Made by a program: the position numbers and the translations under genes
DNA from: Streptomyces caelestis
GTDB taxonomy: Bacteria > Actinomycetota > Actinomycetes > Streptomycetales > Streptomycetaceae
Length of the DNA stretch: 64,000 nt
NCBI RefSeq assembly: GCF_014205255.1
Contig: NZ_JACHNE010000001.1
Location: forward strand, 1,302,001 to 1,366,000
Direction of reading: 5' to 3'
Notes under the pieces: generated by a model
Database searches by the model: none
The model's input: only the letters and a program-made list of their open reading frames with translations
Told to the model about the DNA's origin: nothing
Shown here: positions 34,370 through 43,161 of the stretch, piece by piece
Position numbering within the stretch: position 1 is the stretch's first letter
How the letters are laid out: each line of letters starts with the position of its first letter

Positions 34370-35372
34370 GTGCGCAAGGCGGTCGTCCCGGCCGCCGGTC
34401 TCGGTACCCGCTTCCTGCCCGCCACGAAGGCGACGCCCAAGGAGATGCTGCCGGTCGTCGACAAGCCGGCCATCCAGTACGTCGTCGAGGAGGCGGCAGC
34501 GGCGGGGCTGGACGACGTCCTGATGGTCACCGGCCGGCACAAGCGGGCCATCGAGGACCACTTCGACCACGCCTTCGAGCTGGAGCAGACCCTCGCGGCC
34601 AAGGGCGACACCGTGCGGCTCGACGCGGTGCGCGACCCGGCGCGGCCGGCGAGCATCCACCACATCCGGCAGGGCGAGCCGCTCGGCCTCGGCCACGCCG
34701 TGCTGTGCGCCCGCCGGCACGTCGGCGACCAGCCCTTCGCGGTCCTCCTCGGCGACGACCTGATCGACCCGCGCGAGAGCCTGCTCAGCCGGATGCTCGA
34801 CGTCCGCGACCGCCTGCTCGGCAGCGTGGTCGCCCTGATGGAGGTCCCGCCCGAGCGGAATCCACCGCTACGGCTGCGCCGCCGTCGAGCCGACCGGCGA
34901 GGAGGGCGTCGTCCGCGTCACGGGCCTGGTCGAGAAGCCGGCCCGGCAGGACGCACCGAGTCGATACGCCGTCATCGGCCGCTACGTCCTCGACCCGGAC
35001 GCCTTCGCCGTCCTGGAGCGCACCCCGCCCGGCCGGGGCGGCGAGATCCATCTGACCGACGCCCTGCAGGAGCTGGCCGCGGGCGGCACGGTGGAAGGGG
35101 TCGTCTTCAACGGCCTGCGCCACGACACCGGCGACAAGGCCGACCATCTGCGAGCGGTGGTCAGGCTGATCTGCGAACGCCCCGACCTGGGACCGGAGTT
35201 CGTGACATGGCTCAGAGGGTCCCTCGGGGAGCTGGACGGCGCGCGCCCCGGGCACCGGAACGTGGCGGCCCGACATGCGAAAGCCCCGGCACCCGGCCGG
35301 GGTCCCCGCATACGCGACAGCCCGGTCAGCCGTTGGGCCGCAGGGTCCACACCACGGTCATCTCGCCGGTGA
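34370..35372 (+). pseudogene. galU: galU-like UTP-glucose-1-phosphate uridylyltransferase gene, frameshifted
   Basis: The first part encodes [53 protein letters not shown] [20 protein letters not shown] and LLGDDLIDP, all classic GalU. At 34859-34860 there is one extra A: the frame passes from PPER into arginine-rich noise, while GalU continues in the next frame as [52 protein letters not shown] and [10 protein letters not shown]. The 5' end is also awkward: ATG at 34326 ([12 protein letters not shown]) is one frame off from the GTG at 34370 used here. One or two frameshifts; either a pseudogene or sequencing errors. Confidence 0.85.
35284..35302 (+). terminator. hairpin after galU
   Basis: CCCCGGC-ACCCG-GCCGGGG, preceded by GCGAAAG. 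It lies between the end of recognisable GalU sequence and the convergent thioesterase gene, so it may serve both strands. It would fall inside the galU frame if that frame is read to its stop at 35372. Confidence 0.55.
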
Positions 35373-35778
35373 CGGCACCGTCGGCCCGCTGCAGGGCGAT
35401 GGCCACCGGGAACTCGGGGCGCTCACCGGCGTCCAGCTGGGCGACGACCTCGGCAGCCGGGCGGCCGAGCGTGGCCGTGGCGGTGACGGCACCCATCGCC
35501 AGCTTCTTGTAGGAGATCTCGGCGCTGACGGCGAGCGGCACGGCGCGCGAGAGCTGGTCCCCGAACGCGGCCAGCACGATCGCCCCGCTCGCGGACTCGC
35601 CGAGCGTGAACATCGCCCCGGCGTGCGGCCCGCCCACGTGGTTGTGGTACTCGCTCTGGTCCGGAAGGGACACCACCGCCTTGTCCGGCGTGGTCTCCAG
35701 GAACTCCAGGTTCAGGGTCCGGGCCATGGGCACGGTGGCGGCGAGCATCTCGCCGATGGACATCTGGTCTGCGCTCAT
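35326..35778 (-). CDS. DUF4442/PaaI-type hotdog thioesterase
   Basis: 150 residues, single hotdog domain. [20 protein letters not shown] is the thioesterase-superfamily helix region, and [20 protein letters not shown] the following strands. It probably hydrolyses an acyl-CoA or binds one; substrate unknown. The ATG at 35778 gives [12 protein letters not shown]. Convergent with the galU remnant, whose frame nominally overlaps it by 47 bp, another sign that the galU tail is not functional sequence. Confidence 0.82.
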   Translation of the reverse strand: MSADQMSIGEMLAATVPMARTLNLEFLETTPDKAVVSLPDQSEYHNHVGGPHAGAMFTLGESASGAIVLAAFGDQLSRAVPLAVSAEISYKKLAMGAVTATATLGRPAAEVVAQLDAGERPEFPVAIALQRADGAVTGEMTVVWTLRPNG

Positions 35779-35941
35779 GGCCGAATGTTACTCACGAGTA
35801 GTCACGGCTGACCAGGTCGTGTGACGACCGCCGCACCGGTCCGCACCGCATCGGCCCACGCCGTGCCGTTCCCGGGTCGCTACATCTCCGTCAACGGCCG
35901 GTGACCGGATCGTGGCCGATGCACAGCTAGGGTGACTGCCC

Positions 35942-36940
35942 ATGTGGCCAGGACAGCAACCGCCCGGGGGCGAGCAGAACCCGCAGCAGGACAACCCGTA
36001 TCAGCAACCGGGTTACCAGCAGCCGAATCCGTACCAGCAGCCGGGCTACCAGCAGCCCAACCCCTATGGACAGCAGCCTCAGTGGGGTGCCCCCTCGCCG
36101 GCCGGCGTTCCCGAGCCCCCGCGGGGCGGCGGCAACCGGACGAAACTGGTCGCGGTCGTGGCGGCGACAGCGGTGGTCGTGGCGGCCGGTGTCACCGGCT
36201 TCCTGGTGCTGGGCGGCGACCAGGACGACACGGCGGACGGCGGCAGCGGCAAGGACGGCAAGGCACCGGTGAGCGCGTCCGCTGAGCCGAGCACGCCCAC
36301 CACAGAGGACAACCCCCGCAACGGTGAGGACGCCAAGCCCACGATCAAGGGCTGGAAGGTAGTCATCAACCCCAAGTGGGGCACGGCCTTCGACGTCCCG
36401 CCGGACTGGGAGGTGCAGCCCCCCAATTCGTACATCTCCTTCGAGGACGAGAAGTCGGACGAGGCCAAGAAGCTCATCACCATGTCGGCACCCACGCTGT
36501 ACCGGTCCAAGTGGTGCACGAGCGACGAGGACAAGGACGGCAGGACCGAGAGCGAGGCGCTGGCCGCAGCGGGCACCAAGGGCGCCGACGGCGCCAAGAA
36601 CACCGACGAGATCGCCGTGATCAACGCGGCGTTGTGGGTGTACGGCGGCTACACCCAGCCGGACAAGAAGAGCGTCAAGACCGACGACAAGGCCACGGCC
36701 TACACAACGGCCGCGGGTGTGAAGGGCAGCGTCGCCTGGGCGTGGTCGGAGAACACGCCCGACAAGAGCAAGTGCGCGAGCGACGGCAAGGCGGTCGCCT
36801 TCGGCTTCAAGAACTCGGCCGGCGACTTCGTCTCGTGGAACTTCTTCGGGGCCAGGGGAGTCAAGAACGAGGTCCCCAAGGAGACCATCATGAAGGTCCT
36901 CAGCACGGTACGACTGCACGGGGAGCCGACCGGGGGCTGA
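35942..36940 (+). CDS. Gln/Pro-rich membrane-anchored protein, function unknown
   Basis: 332 residues. The N-terminus is a cytoplasmic-type Gln/Pro/Tyr-rich tail with repeated YQQPGYQQPNP units (residues ~17-42), then a membrane helix (LVAVVAATAVVVAAGVTGFL), a Ser/Thr/Asp/Gly linker and a ~210-residue exterior domain beginning KGWKVVINPKWGTAFDVPPD. That domain has two cysteines (SKWCTSDED, KSKCASDGK) that could pair. This is a common Streptomyces arrangement, sometimes annotated only as a hypothetical protein. The tail resembles those of Ser/Thr-kinase-related and division-associated membrane proteins, but no function can be claimed. Confidence 0.82.
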   Translation: MWPGQQPPGGEQNPQQDNPYQQPGYQQPNPYQQPGYQQPNPYGQQPQWGAPSPAGVPEPPRGGGNRTKLVAVVAATAVVVAAGVTGFLVLGGDQDDTADGGSGKDGKAPVSASAEPSTPTTEDNPRNGEDAKPTIKGWKVVINPKWGTAFDVPPDWEVQPPNSYISFEDEKSDEAKKLITMSAPTLYRSKWCTSDEDKDGRTESEALAAAGTKGADGAKNTDEIAVINAALWVYGGYTQPDKKSVKTDDKATAYTTAAGVKGSVAWAWSENTPDKSKCASDGKAVAFGFKNSAGDFVSWNFFGARGVKNEVPKETIMKVLSTVRLHGEPTGG

Positions 36941-36952
36941 CCCGGAAACGGA

Positions 36953-36980
36953 GGCCCGCCCCCTGCGACGGGGGCGGGCC
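36953..36980. terminator. bidirectional terminator
   Basis: Perfect 11-bp stem GGCCCGCCCCC/GGGGGCGGGCC with the 6-nt loop TGCGAC, between two convergent genes (stops at 36940 and 37007). Confidence 0.75.
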
Positions 36981-37006
36981 CGGCTCACCGAAGCATCGCG
37001 AGGGGG

Positions 37007-37297
37007 TCAGCCCTTCAGGTTCCCGCGGTAGACCCAGCGCCCCGAGATGGACTCGTCGTCCACGCGGCAGCTGCCGATGCAGACCCAGGGGTTGCCGGAG
37101 GAGTTGGTGCAGTCCCAGTAGGCGTGCACCTTGTTGTTCTTGTAGACGTAGTCGACCACCCTGGCGTTCGCCGAGAAGCCGGCGTGGACTGCGGCCTTCT
37201 CCTTGACGACCATGTAGTCGTGGGACGTCGGCTGGCACTTGAAACCGGCCGCCGAAGCGAACAAGTCGCGGACATGACACGACAAGAGCAAGATCAA
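37007..37297 (-). pseudogene. SH3-like small secreted protein, signal peptide missing
   Basis: The frame encodes a small SH3b-like domain: KAAVHAGFSANARVVDYVYK, NNKVHAYWDCTNSSGNPWVC, IGSCRVDDESISGRWVYRGN, with four or more cysteines as in secreted Streptomyces SH3 proteins (peptidoglycan-binding type). Upstream of GFKCQPTSH the frame has only LLLSCHVRDLFASAA, too short and charged for a good signal peptide, and no clear ribosome site or start. I infer loss of the 5' end, although a very short unusual leader cannot be excluded. Confidence 0.5.
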
Positions 37298-37367
37298 TTT
37301 ATCGGTGCGTCACAACGGCGCGCAAAACCGTTTGGCGACAAGGGCCCCGGGCGGGGATAGTCGCCCG

Positions 37368-38672
37368 GTGACGTCCCCGACCGCCTCCTCTCCGAGCTCT
37401 CGCCGACCCTCCTGGGCGGGCCGCAACTACTCCCTGCTGACCGCCGCCGCGGTCGTCACCGGTCTGGGCAGCCACGGCGCCCTGATCGCGGCGGCGTTCG
37501 CGGTCCTCGAAGCAGGCGGCGACGGCGGCGACGTCGGCCTGGTGGCGGCGGCGCGGACGCTGCCTCTGGTGCTGTTCCTGCTGATCGGCGGCGCCGTCGC
37601 GGACCGGCTGCCCCGGCACCATGTGATGGTCGCGGCCAACGTCCTGAACTGCCTCTCGCAGGCCGCCTTCGCGGCCTTGGTGCTGACCGGGGAGCCCCGG
37701 CTGTGGCACATGCTGCTGCTCGCCGCGCTCGGCGGTACCGGCCAGGCCTTCTTCGGACCGGCCGCCGAGGGCATGCTGATGTCCTCGGTCGAGGGCGAGC
37801 ACGCGGGCCGCGCGTTCGCCGTGTTCCGGATGGCGATGCAGGGCGCCACCCTCGGTGGTGCCGCGCTCGGTGGTGCCATGGTCGCGGCGATCGGGCCCGG
37901 CTGGGTGCTCGCGGCGGACGCGGCGGCCTTCGCGCTCGCCGGGGCGCTGCGGGCCTTCCTGGACGTCGGCCACATCCCGCCCCGCGCCCCGGGCGGCGGC
38001 CTGCTCGCCGACCTGCGGGACGGCTGGCACGAGTTCGCGGGCCGACCCTGGCTGTGGGGCATCGTCGTCCAGTTCTCCATCGCCAACGCGGTCGTCGCCG
38101 CCGCGGACGCGGTCTACGGCCCACTCGTCGCCCGCGACCACCTCGGTGGTGCGGGCCCCTGGGGACTCGCCCTGGGCGCGTTCGGCGCGGGCACCGTCGC
38201 CGGCGCCCTGCTGATGACCCGCTGGAAACCCCGCCGGCTGCTCCTCGCCGGCACCCTCTGCGTGTTCCCCCTGGCCCTGCCCTCGGCCGCCCTCGCCGTC
38301 CCGGTGCCGATCGGCGTCCTGTTCGGAGTGATGTTCGTCGCCGGAGCGACGGTGGAGGTGTTCGGCGTGTCCTGGATGACGGCACTGCACCAGGAGATCC
38401 CCGAGCACAAGCTCTCCCGCGTCTCGGCGTACGACTGGTTCGGCTCCGTCGCGCTGGTCCCCCTCGCCACGGCCTCGGCCGGCCCGGCCGAGGAGGCCTT
38501 CGGCCGCACGGCGGCCCTGTGGGGCTGCGCCGGCCTGGTCGTCCTGGTCACCGCGGCCGTGCTGTGCGTACCGGACGTACGCAATCTGCGCCGCCGGACC
38601 ACACCGGTGGCCAAGGGCGGCCTCGCGCACGCGTCAGCCGATGCCGAACGCCCCGTCGGGGGGCTCGGGTGA
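37368..38672 (+). CDS. MFS transporter
   Basis: 434 residues with 12 predicted membrane helices, of the DHA3-like group of major facilitator drug/metabolite exporters. Signature VADRLPRHHVMVAANVLN is the loop-2/3 motif; FFGPAAEGMLMSSVEG follows in TM4-5. Substrate unknown. GTG at 37368 (VTSPTASSPSS) is chosen for the usual short N-terminus; an upstream in-frame GTG at 37305 is possible. The 3' end overlaps the convergent SpeE-like gene by 39 bp. Confidence 0.88.
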   Translation: MTSPTASSPSSRRPSWAGRNYSLLTAAAVVTGLGSHGALIAAAFAVLEAGGDGGDVGLVAAARTLPLVLFLLIGGAVADRLPRHHVMVAANVLNCLSQAAFAALVLTGEPRLWHMLLLAALGGTGQAFFGPAAEGMLMSSVEGEHAGRAFAVFRMAMQGATLGGAALGGAMVAAIGPGWVLAADAAAFALAGALRAFLDVGHIPPRAPGGGLLADLRDGWHEFAGRPWLWGIVVQFSIANAVVAAADAVYGPLVARDHLGGAGPWGLALGAFGAGTVAGALLMTRWKPRRLLLAGTLCVFPLALPSAALAVPVPIGVLFGVMFVAGATVEVFGVSWMTALHQEIPEHKLSRVSAYDWFGSVALVPLATASAGPAEEAFGRTAALWGCAGLVVLVTAAVLCVPDVRNLRRRTTPVAKGGLAHASADAERPVGGLG

Positions 38673-39482
38673 CGGCACGGCGTCCTCGTCCCGCACCGCC
38701 CGCGCACCGCCGATGAACGCCCGCAGGGCGACGCCGTGTTCGACCCGGGCGGGGAAGGCGTCGGCGGCGGTGAGCCGGGCCAGGGCGGCGATGTCGATCG
38801 GCTGCCGCCCGGCGACGAGCACGGCGTTCCCGAACCGCCGCCCCCGCAGCACCGCCGGCTCGGCGATCAGCACCAGCTCCTCGAAGACGGTGGCCAGCGT
38901 GGCGAGTTGCGACCGCAGGAAGCCGAAAGGAGCTGCGTCGGGGAGATTGGCGAGATAGACCCCGGTCCCCCGCAGCACCCGGGCGGCCTCACGGACGTAG
39001 GTGACCGATGTGAGGTGGGCCGGCACCCGCGACCCGCTGAAGACGTCCGCGAGGAGAACGTCCGCCGAGGCCGCGGGAGCGTTCTCCAGCCAGAGGCGCG
39101 CGTCCGCCGCGTGCAGGGCGATGTTCGCGCCCTGGGGCAACGGCAGATGCCCGGACACCAGCTCCAGCAGCCCCCGGTCGGCCTCGACGACGTCCTGCCG
39201 TGACCCCGGCCGGGTCACGGCCACGTACCGCGGCAAGGTGAACGCCCCACCCCCGAGATGCACCACGTCCAGCGCCCGCCCCGGCTCGGCCACGACATCC
39301 AGCACATGCCCGAGCCGCCTTGTGTACTCGAACTCCAGATGCGTGGGGTCGTCGAGATCGACGTAGGACTGCGGCGCCCCGTCCACGGTCAGCAACCAGG
39401 CCCGTTCCCGATCGATGTCGGGCATCAGCTTGGCGGTGCCGTGATCGACGTCGCGTGTCACGGGGATGAGCTCGTTCACCAT
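38634..39482 (-). CDS. spermidine-synthase-like methyltransferase-fold protein
   Basis: 282 residues with a SpeE/PABMT Rossmann fold. SAM-type motifs: ALDVVHLGGGAFTLPRYVAV, QDVVEADRGLLELV (acidic residue at the end of strand 2), LHAADARLWLEN and DVLLADVFSG. The aspartates expected for polyamine binding are not all evident, so it may be an aminopropyltransferase-like protein of unknown use; such genes sit beside tuf3 in other streptomycetes as I recall. ATG at 39482 (MVNELIPVTRD) is preferred because codons upstream of it are a copy of the short intergenic repeat. Confidence 0.82.
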   Translation of the reverse strand: MVNELIPVTRDVDHGTAKLMPDIDRERAWLLTVDGAPQSYVDLDDPTHLEFEYTRRLGHVLDVVAEPGRALDVVHLGGGAFTLPRYVAVTRPGSRQDVVEADRGLLELVSGHLPLPQGANIALHAADARLWLENAPAASADVLLADVFSGSRVPAHLTSVTYVREAARVLRGTGVYLANLPDAAPFGFLRSQLATLATVFEELVLIAEPAVLRGRRFGNAVLVAGRQPIDIAALARLTAADAFPARVEHGVALRAFIGGARAVRDEDAVPSPEPPDGAFGIG

Positions 39483-39504
39483 CTCATTGTGCCTGCGGGG
39501 CGGC

Positions 39505-39540
39505 CCCCTCAGGGGCGCGGGGAACTGCGCGACCAGCCGC
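39505..39540 (+). repeat. Streptomyces-type short intergenic repeat, copy 3
   Basis: CCCCTCAGGGGCGCGGGGAA followed by CTGCGCGACCAGCCGC, nearly identical to copy 2 (9814-9850). It fills the 95-bp gap between the speE-like start and the tuf3 stop. Confidence 0.82.
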
Positions 39541-39577
39541 ATCCGGCCCGCAGTCCCCCACGCACGGCAGGAGGCGA

Positions 39578-40747
39578 TCACCCGACGGCAGTCACGGTCC
39601 CCGCCCCCACGGTCCGCCCACCCTCACGAATGGCGAACCCGAGCCCCGCCTCCAGCGGCACGTCCCTCCCCAGCTCCACGGTCATGACAACCGTGTCTCC
39701 GGGCCGGGCCGCAGCGACCTCCCCCAGGTCGACGTCCCCGACCACATCCGCCGTACGGATGTAGAACTGCGGCCGGTACCCGCTGGAGACAGCGGTCGTA
39801 CGCCCGCCCTCACGCGCGGACAGCACATACACCTGCGCAGTGAAGCGACGACTCGGCACGACGCTGCCCGGCGCGGCGACGACCTGCCCCCGCCGGACGG
39901 CATCCCGCGGAACCCCGCGCAGCAGCAACGCCACGTTGTCCCCGGCCTGCGCCTCCTCCATCGGCTTGCCGAAGGTCTCCAGCCCCGTGACCACCGTCTC
40001 GACGGAAGCCTCGAGCACCTCGACCTTGTCCCCGACCCGCACCACGCCCCGCTCCACCGCACCGGTGACCACGGTCCCCCGCCCGGTGATGGTCAGCACG
40101 TTCTCCACCGACAGCAGGAACGGCGCGTCCAGATACCGCTCCGGCATCGGCACGTACGTGTCCACCGCGTCGAGCAGCGCCTCGATCGAGGCCGTCCAGC
40201 GCGGGTCCCCTTCCAGCGCCTTCAGGCCGGAGACGCGCACCACGGGTACGGAGTCACCGCCGTAGCCGTGCGCGGTGAGCAGGTCGCGTACCTCCAGCTC
40301 GACCAGGTCGGTCAGCTCCTCGTCGCCCGCGTCGGCCTTGTTGAGGGCGACCACGATGTGGTCGACGCCCACCTGCCGGGCGAGCAGCACGTGTTCGGCG
40401 GTCTGCGGCATGACCCCGTCGAGCGCGGAGACGACGAGGATCGCCCCGTCGAGCTGCGCGGCGCCGGTGACCATGTTCTTGACGTAGTCGGCATGGCCCG
40501 GCATGTCGACGTGCGCGTAGTGCCGCGTGTCGGTCTCGTACTCGACGTGCGCGATGTTGATGGTGATGCCGCGCGCCGCCTCCTCGGGCGCCCGGTCGAT
40601 CCGGTCGAACGGCACGAAGGTGCCGGTGCCGCGCTCGGCGAGGACCTTGGTGATGGCGGCCGTCAGGGTGGTCTTGCCGTGGTCGACATGACCCATCGTG
40701 CCGATGTTGAGGTGCGGTTTCGTGCGGATGTAGGCCGTCTTGGACAT
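39578..40747 (-). CDS. tuf3: elongation factor Tu paralogue, EF-Tu3
   Basis: 389-residue GTPase delivering aminoacyl-tRNA to the ribosome. G motifs: [76 protein letters not shown]. It differs from housekeeping EF-Tu in many places: DMPGH instead of DCPGH, a shortened N-terminus and SGLKAL instead of SALKAL. It stands alone, away from rpsL-rpsG-fusA, as does tuf3 of Streptomyces coelicolor and S. ramocissimus, a gene expressed in stringent/amino-acid-starvation conditions; its product there differs in antibiotic sensitivity from EF-Tu1. ATG at 40747. Confidence 0.92.
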   Translation of the reverse strand: MSKTAYIRTKPHLNIGTMGHVDHGKTTLTAAITKVLAERGTGTFVPFDRIDRAPEEAARGITINIAHVEYETDTRHYAHVDMPGHADYVKNMVTGAAQLDGAILVVSALDGVMPQTAEHVLLARQVGVDHIVVALNKADAGDEELTDLVELEVRDLLTAHGYGGDSVPVVRVSGLKALEGDPRWTASIEALLDAVDTYVPMPERYLDAPFLLSVENVLTITGRGTVVTGAVERGVVRVGDKVEVLEASVETVVTGLETFGKPMEEAQAGDNVALLLRGVPRDAVRRGQVVAAPGSVVPSRRFTAQVYVLSAREGGRTTAVSSGYRPQFYIRTADVVGDVDLGEVAAARPGDTVVMTVELGRDVPLEAGLGFAIREGGRTVGAGTVTAVG

Positions 40748-40895
40748 GGCTGTACCTCGAAGCGTCTCGTCATGAAGCGGGACCCCGAGGACCTGCCCGA
40801 CCCTCCCCTGGCGGGGTCCGCCGGACGAAACCGGAGAGGGTCAGCTTCGGGCGCCGTCGGCAACGGCCGTGAGAACGGCGACGGCAGCCTTCGGG

Positions 40896-40915
40896 GCATC
40901 CGTGACCACGGATGC
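40896..40915. promoter_or_regulatory. perfect 20-bp palindrome in the tuf3 upstream region
   Basis: GCATCCGTG-AC-CACGGATGC, 9-bp perfect arms, 149 nt upstream of the tuf3 ATG and 169 bp before the divergent TVP38 gene. It may be an operator or form an 8-bp hairpin in the tuf3 leader. The rest of this 336-bp gap holds the two promoters; a candidate minus-strand -35/-10 pair (TTCGAC, 18 bp, AATGAT) lies near 40950-40985. No gene is seen. Confidence 0.5.
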
Positions 40916-41083
40916 TGCGAGGGTGAAGGCGTGCCGGAACATGAGACAGATCATTGCCGACGCTTTACCGCACGTCGAACGGTTTTCGTCCGCCCCGCGT
41001 ACAGGTAATGCGTACGGCTGCCTGTGACGCTCGTGAGACGGACCATACGGCGATCACACACATTTGTCGGTTAGTGTCACCGG

Positions 41084-41875
41084 ATGCTCGATGCCACCAC
41101 CCGTTCTGGGGGCACCGCCACGGCCTCTCCCCGGGCCACCTCCGCGGAGCTCGCCGTCGCCGCTTCCCCGGCAACGACCGCCTCGCCCGTCGTCTCCACC
41201 GGTTTCGCCGCTCGCTGCACGAGAGTTCTGCTCTCCCCGTGGTCCCGGCTCTCCCTGCTCGTCGCGCTGCTCGCCGCCGGTGCCTGCGGGGTCCTGCTGT
41301 TCGAGCCGCAGCGGTTGCTGACGCAGGGCTGGCCGCCACAGCTCGGCGGAGCCATGGCGGCGCTGGTGTTCGCGGCCGCGTACGGCGTGTGCACCGTGGC
41401 GTTCGTGCCGAGGCCGCTGCTGAATCTCGCGGCGGGGGCGCTGTTCGGTTCGCAGGTGGGCACCGGCGTGGCGCTGGCGGGGACGGTGCTCGGTGCCGGG
41501 ATCGCCTTCTGCCTGGGCCGGGCGCTGGGCCAGGACGCCCTGCGGCCGCTGCTGCGCGGGCGCTGGCTGAAGGCCGCGGACGGCCAGCTCAGCCGGCACG
41601 GCTTCCGCTCGATGCTGGCGGTGCGGCTCTTCCCCGGGGTGCCGTTCTGGGCCTCGAACTACTGCGCCTCGGTCTCCCGCATGGGCCTGCTGCCGTTCCT
41701 GCTGGCGACGGGCCTCGGCTCGATCCCGAACACCGCCGCCTACGTCGTCGCCGGCGCCCGCGCCTCCACCCCGACGTCCCCCGCCTTCCTGATCGCCCTG
41801 GCCTGCATCGCCCTGCCCGCGCTGGCGGGCGTGGTGATGGCCTGGCGCAAGCGGCACAGCCTGCGCCGGCTCTGA
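41084..41875 (+). CDS. TVP38/TMEM64-family membrane protein
   Basis: 263 residues. After an Ala/Thr/Ser-rich N-terminal ~45 residues come about five membrane helices with the VTT-domain signature FVPRPLLNLAAGALFGSQVG, then CLGRALGQDALRPL, the positively charged HGFRSMLAVRLFPGVPFWAS, and GSIPNTAAYVVAGA. The superfamily includes DedA and eukaryotic lipid scramblases, so a role in lipid movement is plausible. Divergent from tuf3. ATG at 41084. Confidence 0.88.
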   Translation: MLDATTRSGGTATASPRATSAELAVAASPATTASPVVSTGFAARCTRVLLSPWSRLSLLVALLAAGACGVLLFEPQRLLTQGWPPQLGGAMAALVFAAAYGVCTVAFVPRPLLNLAAGALFGSQVGTGVALAGTVLGAGIAFCLGRALGQDALRPLLRGRWLKAADGQLSRHGFRSMLAVRLFPGVPFWASNYCASVSRMGLLPFLLATGLGSIPNTAAYVVAGARASTPTSPAFLIALACIALPALAGVVMAWRKRHSLRRL

Positions 41876-41897
41876 CGAACCGTTACACGCGCCCCGC

Positions 41898-43067
41898 TCA
41901 CACGCGTTCCAGCACCATGGCGTTGGCGAGCCCGCCCGCCTCGCACATGGTCTGGAGCGCGTACCGGGCGCCCCGTTCCCGCATCGCGTGCACCAGTGTC
42001 GTCGTCAGGCGGGTGCCGCTCGCGCCGAGGGGGTGGCCGAGCGCGATGGCGCCGCCGTGCACGTTGACCCGGGCGAGGTCGGCGCCGGTCTCCTGCTGCC
42101 AGGCCAGGACGACGGCCGCGAACGCCTCGTTGACTTCGAACAGGTCGATGTCGTCGAGGGCCAGCGACGCCTTGCGCAGCACCTTCTCGGTCGCCGGGAC
42201 GACACCCGTGAGCATCAGCAGCGGGTCGGAGCCGGTGACGGCGAAGCTGTGCAGCCGGGCGAGCGGGCGCAGGCCCAGACGGGCCGCCGTCTCGCTCGAC
42301 GTGACGAGCACCGCCGAGGCACCGTCGTTGATGGGGCTCGCGTTGCCCGCCGTGACGTTCCACTCGATCTGCGGGAAGCGCTCGGCGAAGCCGGGGTCGT
42401 AGTAGGCGGACTTCAGGCCGGCGAGGGTCTCGGTGGTGCTGCCGGGCCGTACGCACTCGTCGCGCGTGAAGTCCTCCAGGGGCGCGACCTCGGCGTCGAA
42501 GAGCCCGCCGTCCCAGGCCGCCGCGGCCTTCAGGTGCGACGAGACGGCGAAGTCGTCCATCTGCTCGCGGCCGATCGACCACTTGGCGGCGATGAGCTCC
42601 GCGCTGATGCCCTGCGGGACGAGCCCCTCGGGGTAGCGCTCGGCGATCCCGGGGCCGAAGGGGTCCGTGCCGGCGGGCACGTTCGACCACATCGGCACCC
42701 GGCTCATCGACTCGACCCCGCAGGCCACGACGAGGTCGTACGCGCCCGCCAGGACGCCCTGCGCCGCGAAGTGCACGGCCTGCTGGGAGGAGCCGCACTG
42801 GCGGTCCACGGTGGTCGCGGGTACCGACTCGGGGAAGCCCGCGGACAGGGCGGCGTAGCGGGTGGTGTTCATGGCCTGCTCGCCGACCTGGTCGACGGTG
42901 CCGCCGATGACGTCGTCGATCAGCGCCGGGTCGACGCCGGAGCGTTCGACGAGGGTGCGCAGGGTGTGGGCGAGGAGCTCGACCGGGTGGACGTGCGCGA
43001 GGGCGCCGTTCTGCTTGCCCTTGCCGATCGGGGTGCGTACGGCTTCGACGATGACTGCGTCACGCAT
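41898..43067 (-). CDS. acetyl-CoA acetyltransferase / thiolase
   Basis: 389-residue thiolase, the standard length. The acyl-enzyme cysteine is in TTVDRQCGSSQQAVHFAAQG, with NEAFAAV, the GGAIALGHPLGASGTR histidine loop and the second active-site cysteine in TMCEAGG. It catalyses thiolytic cleavage or condensation of acyl-CoA; the substrate chain is unknown, but FadI/PaaJ-like degradative thiolases share these motifs. GGAGG seven bases before ATG 43067. Divergent from an HxlR-family repressor with a palindrome between, so probably induced by a substrate. Confidence 0.93.
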   Translation of the reverse strand: MRDAVIVEAVRTPIGKGKQNGALAHVHPVELLAHTLRTLVERSGVDPALIDDVIGGTVDQVGEQAMNTTRYAALSAGFPESVPATTVDRQCGSSQQAVHFAAQGVLAGAYDLVVACGVESMSRVPMWSNVPAGTDPFGPGIAERYPEGLVPQGISAELIAAKWSIGREQMDDFAVSSHLKAAAAWDGGLFDAEVAPLEDFTRDECVRPGSTTETLAGLKSAYYDPGFAERFPQIEWNVTAGNASPINDGASAVLVTSSETAARLGLRPLARLHSFAVTGSDPLLMLTGVVPATEKVLRKASLALDDIDLFEVNEAFAAVVLAWQQETGADLARVNVHGGAIALGHPLGASGTRLTTTLVHAMRERGARYALQTMCEAGGLANAMVLERV

Positions 43068-43094
43068 GGTGCGGGCCTCCACGACTACCGGCGA

Positions 43095-43141
43095 GTAGGA
43101 AATCCAAACTCACGGTAGCCCGCAGAGTTGGAAATTCCAAC
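43095..43141. promoter_or_regulatory. operator palindromes between thiolase and HxlR genes
   Basis: GTTGGAA-A-TTCCAAC (43127-43141) is a perfect 7-bp inverted repeat around one base, 20 bp before the HxlR ATG. A second, imperfect version, GTAGGAAATCCAAAC (43095-43109), lies nearer the thiolase start. Together they are the likely HxlR binding sites controlling both genes. Confidence 0.65.
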
Positions 43142-43161
43142 CCTCTCCTAGACTGAGCTTC

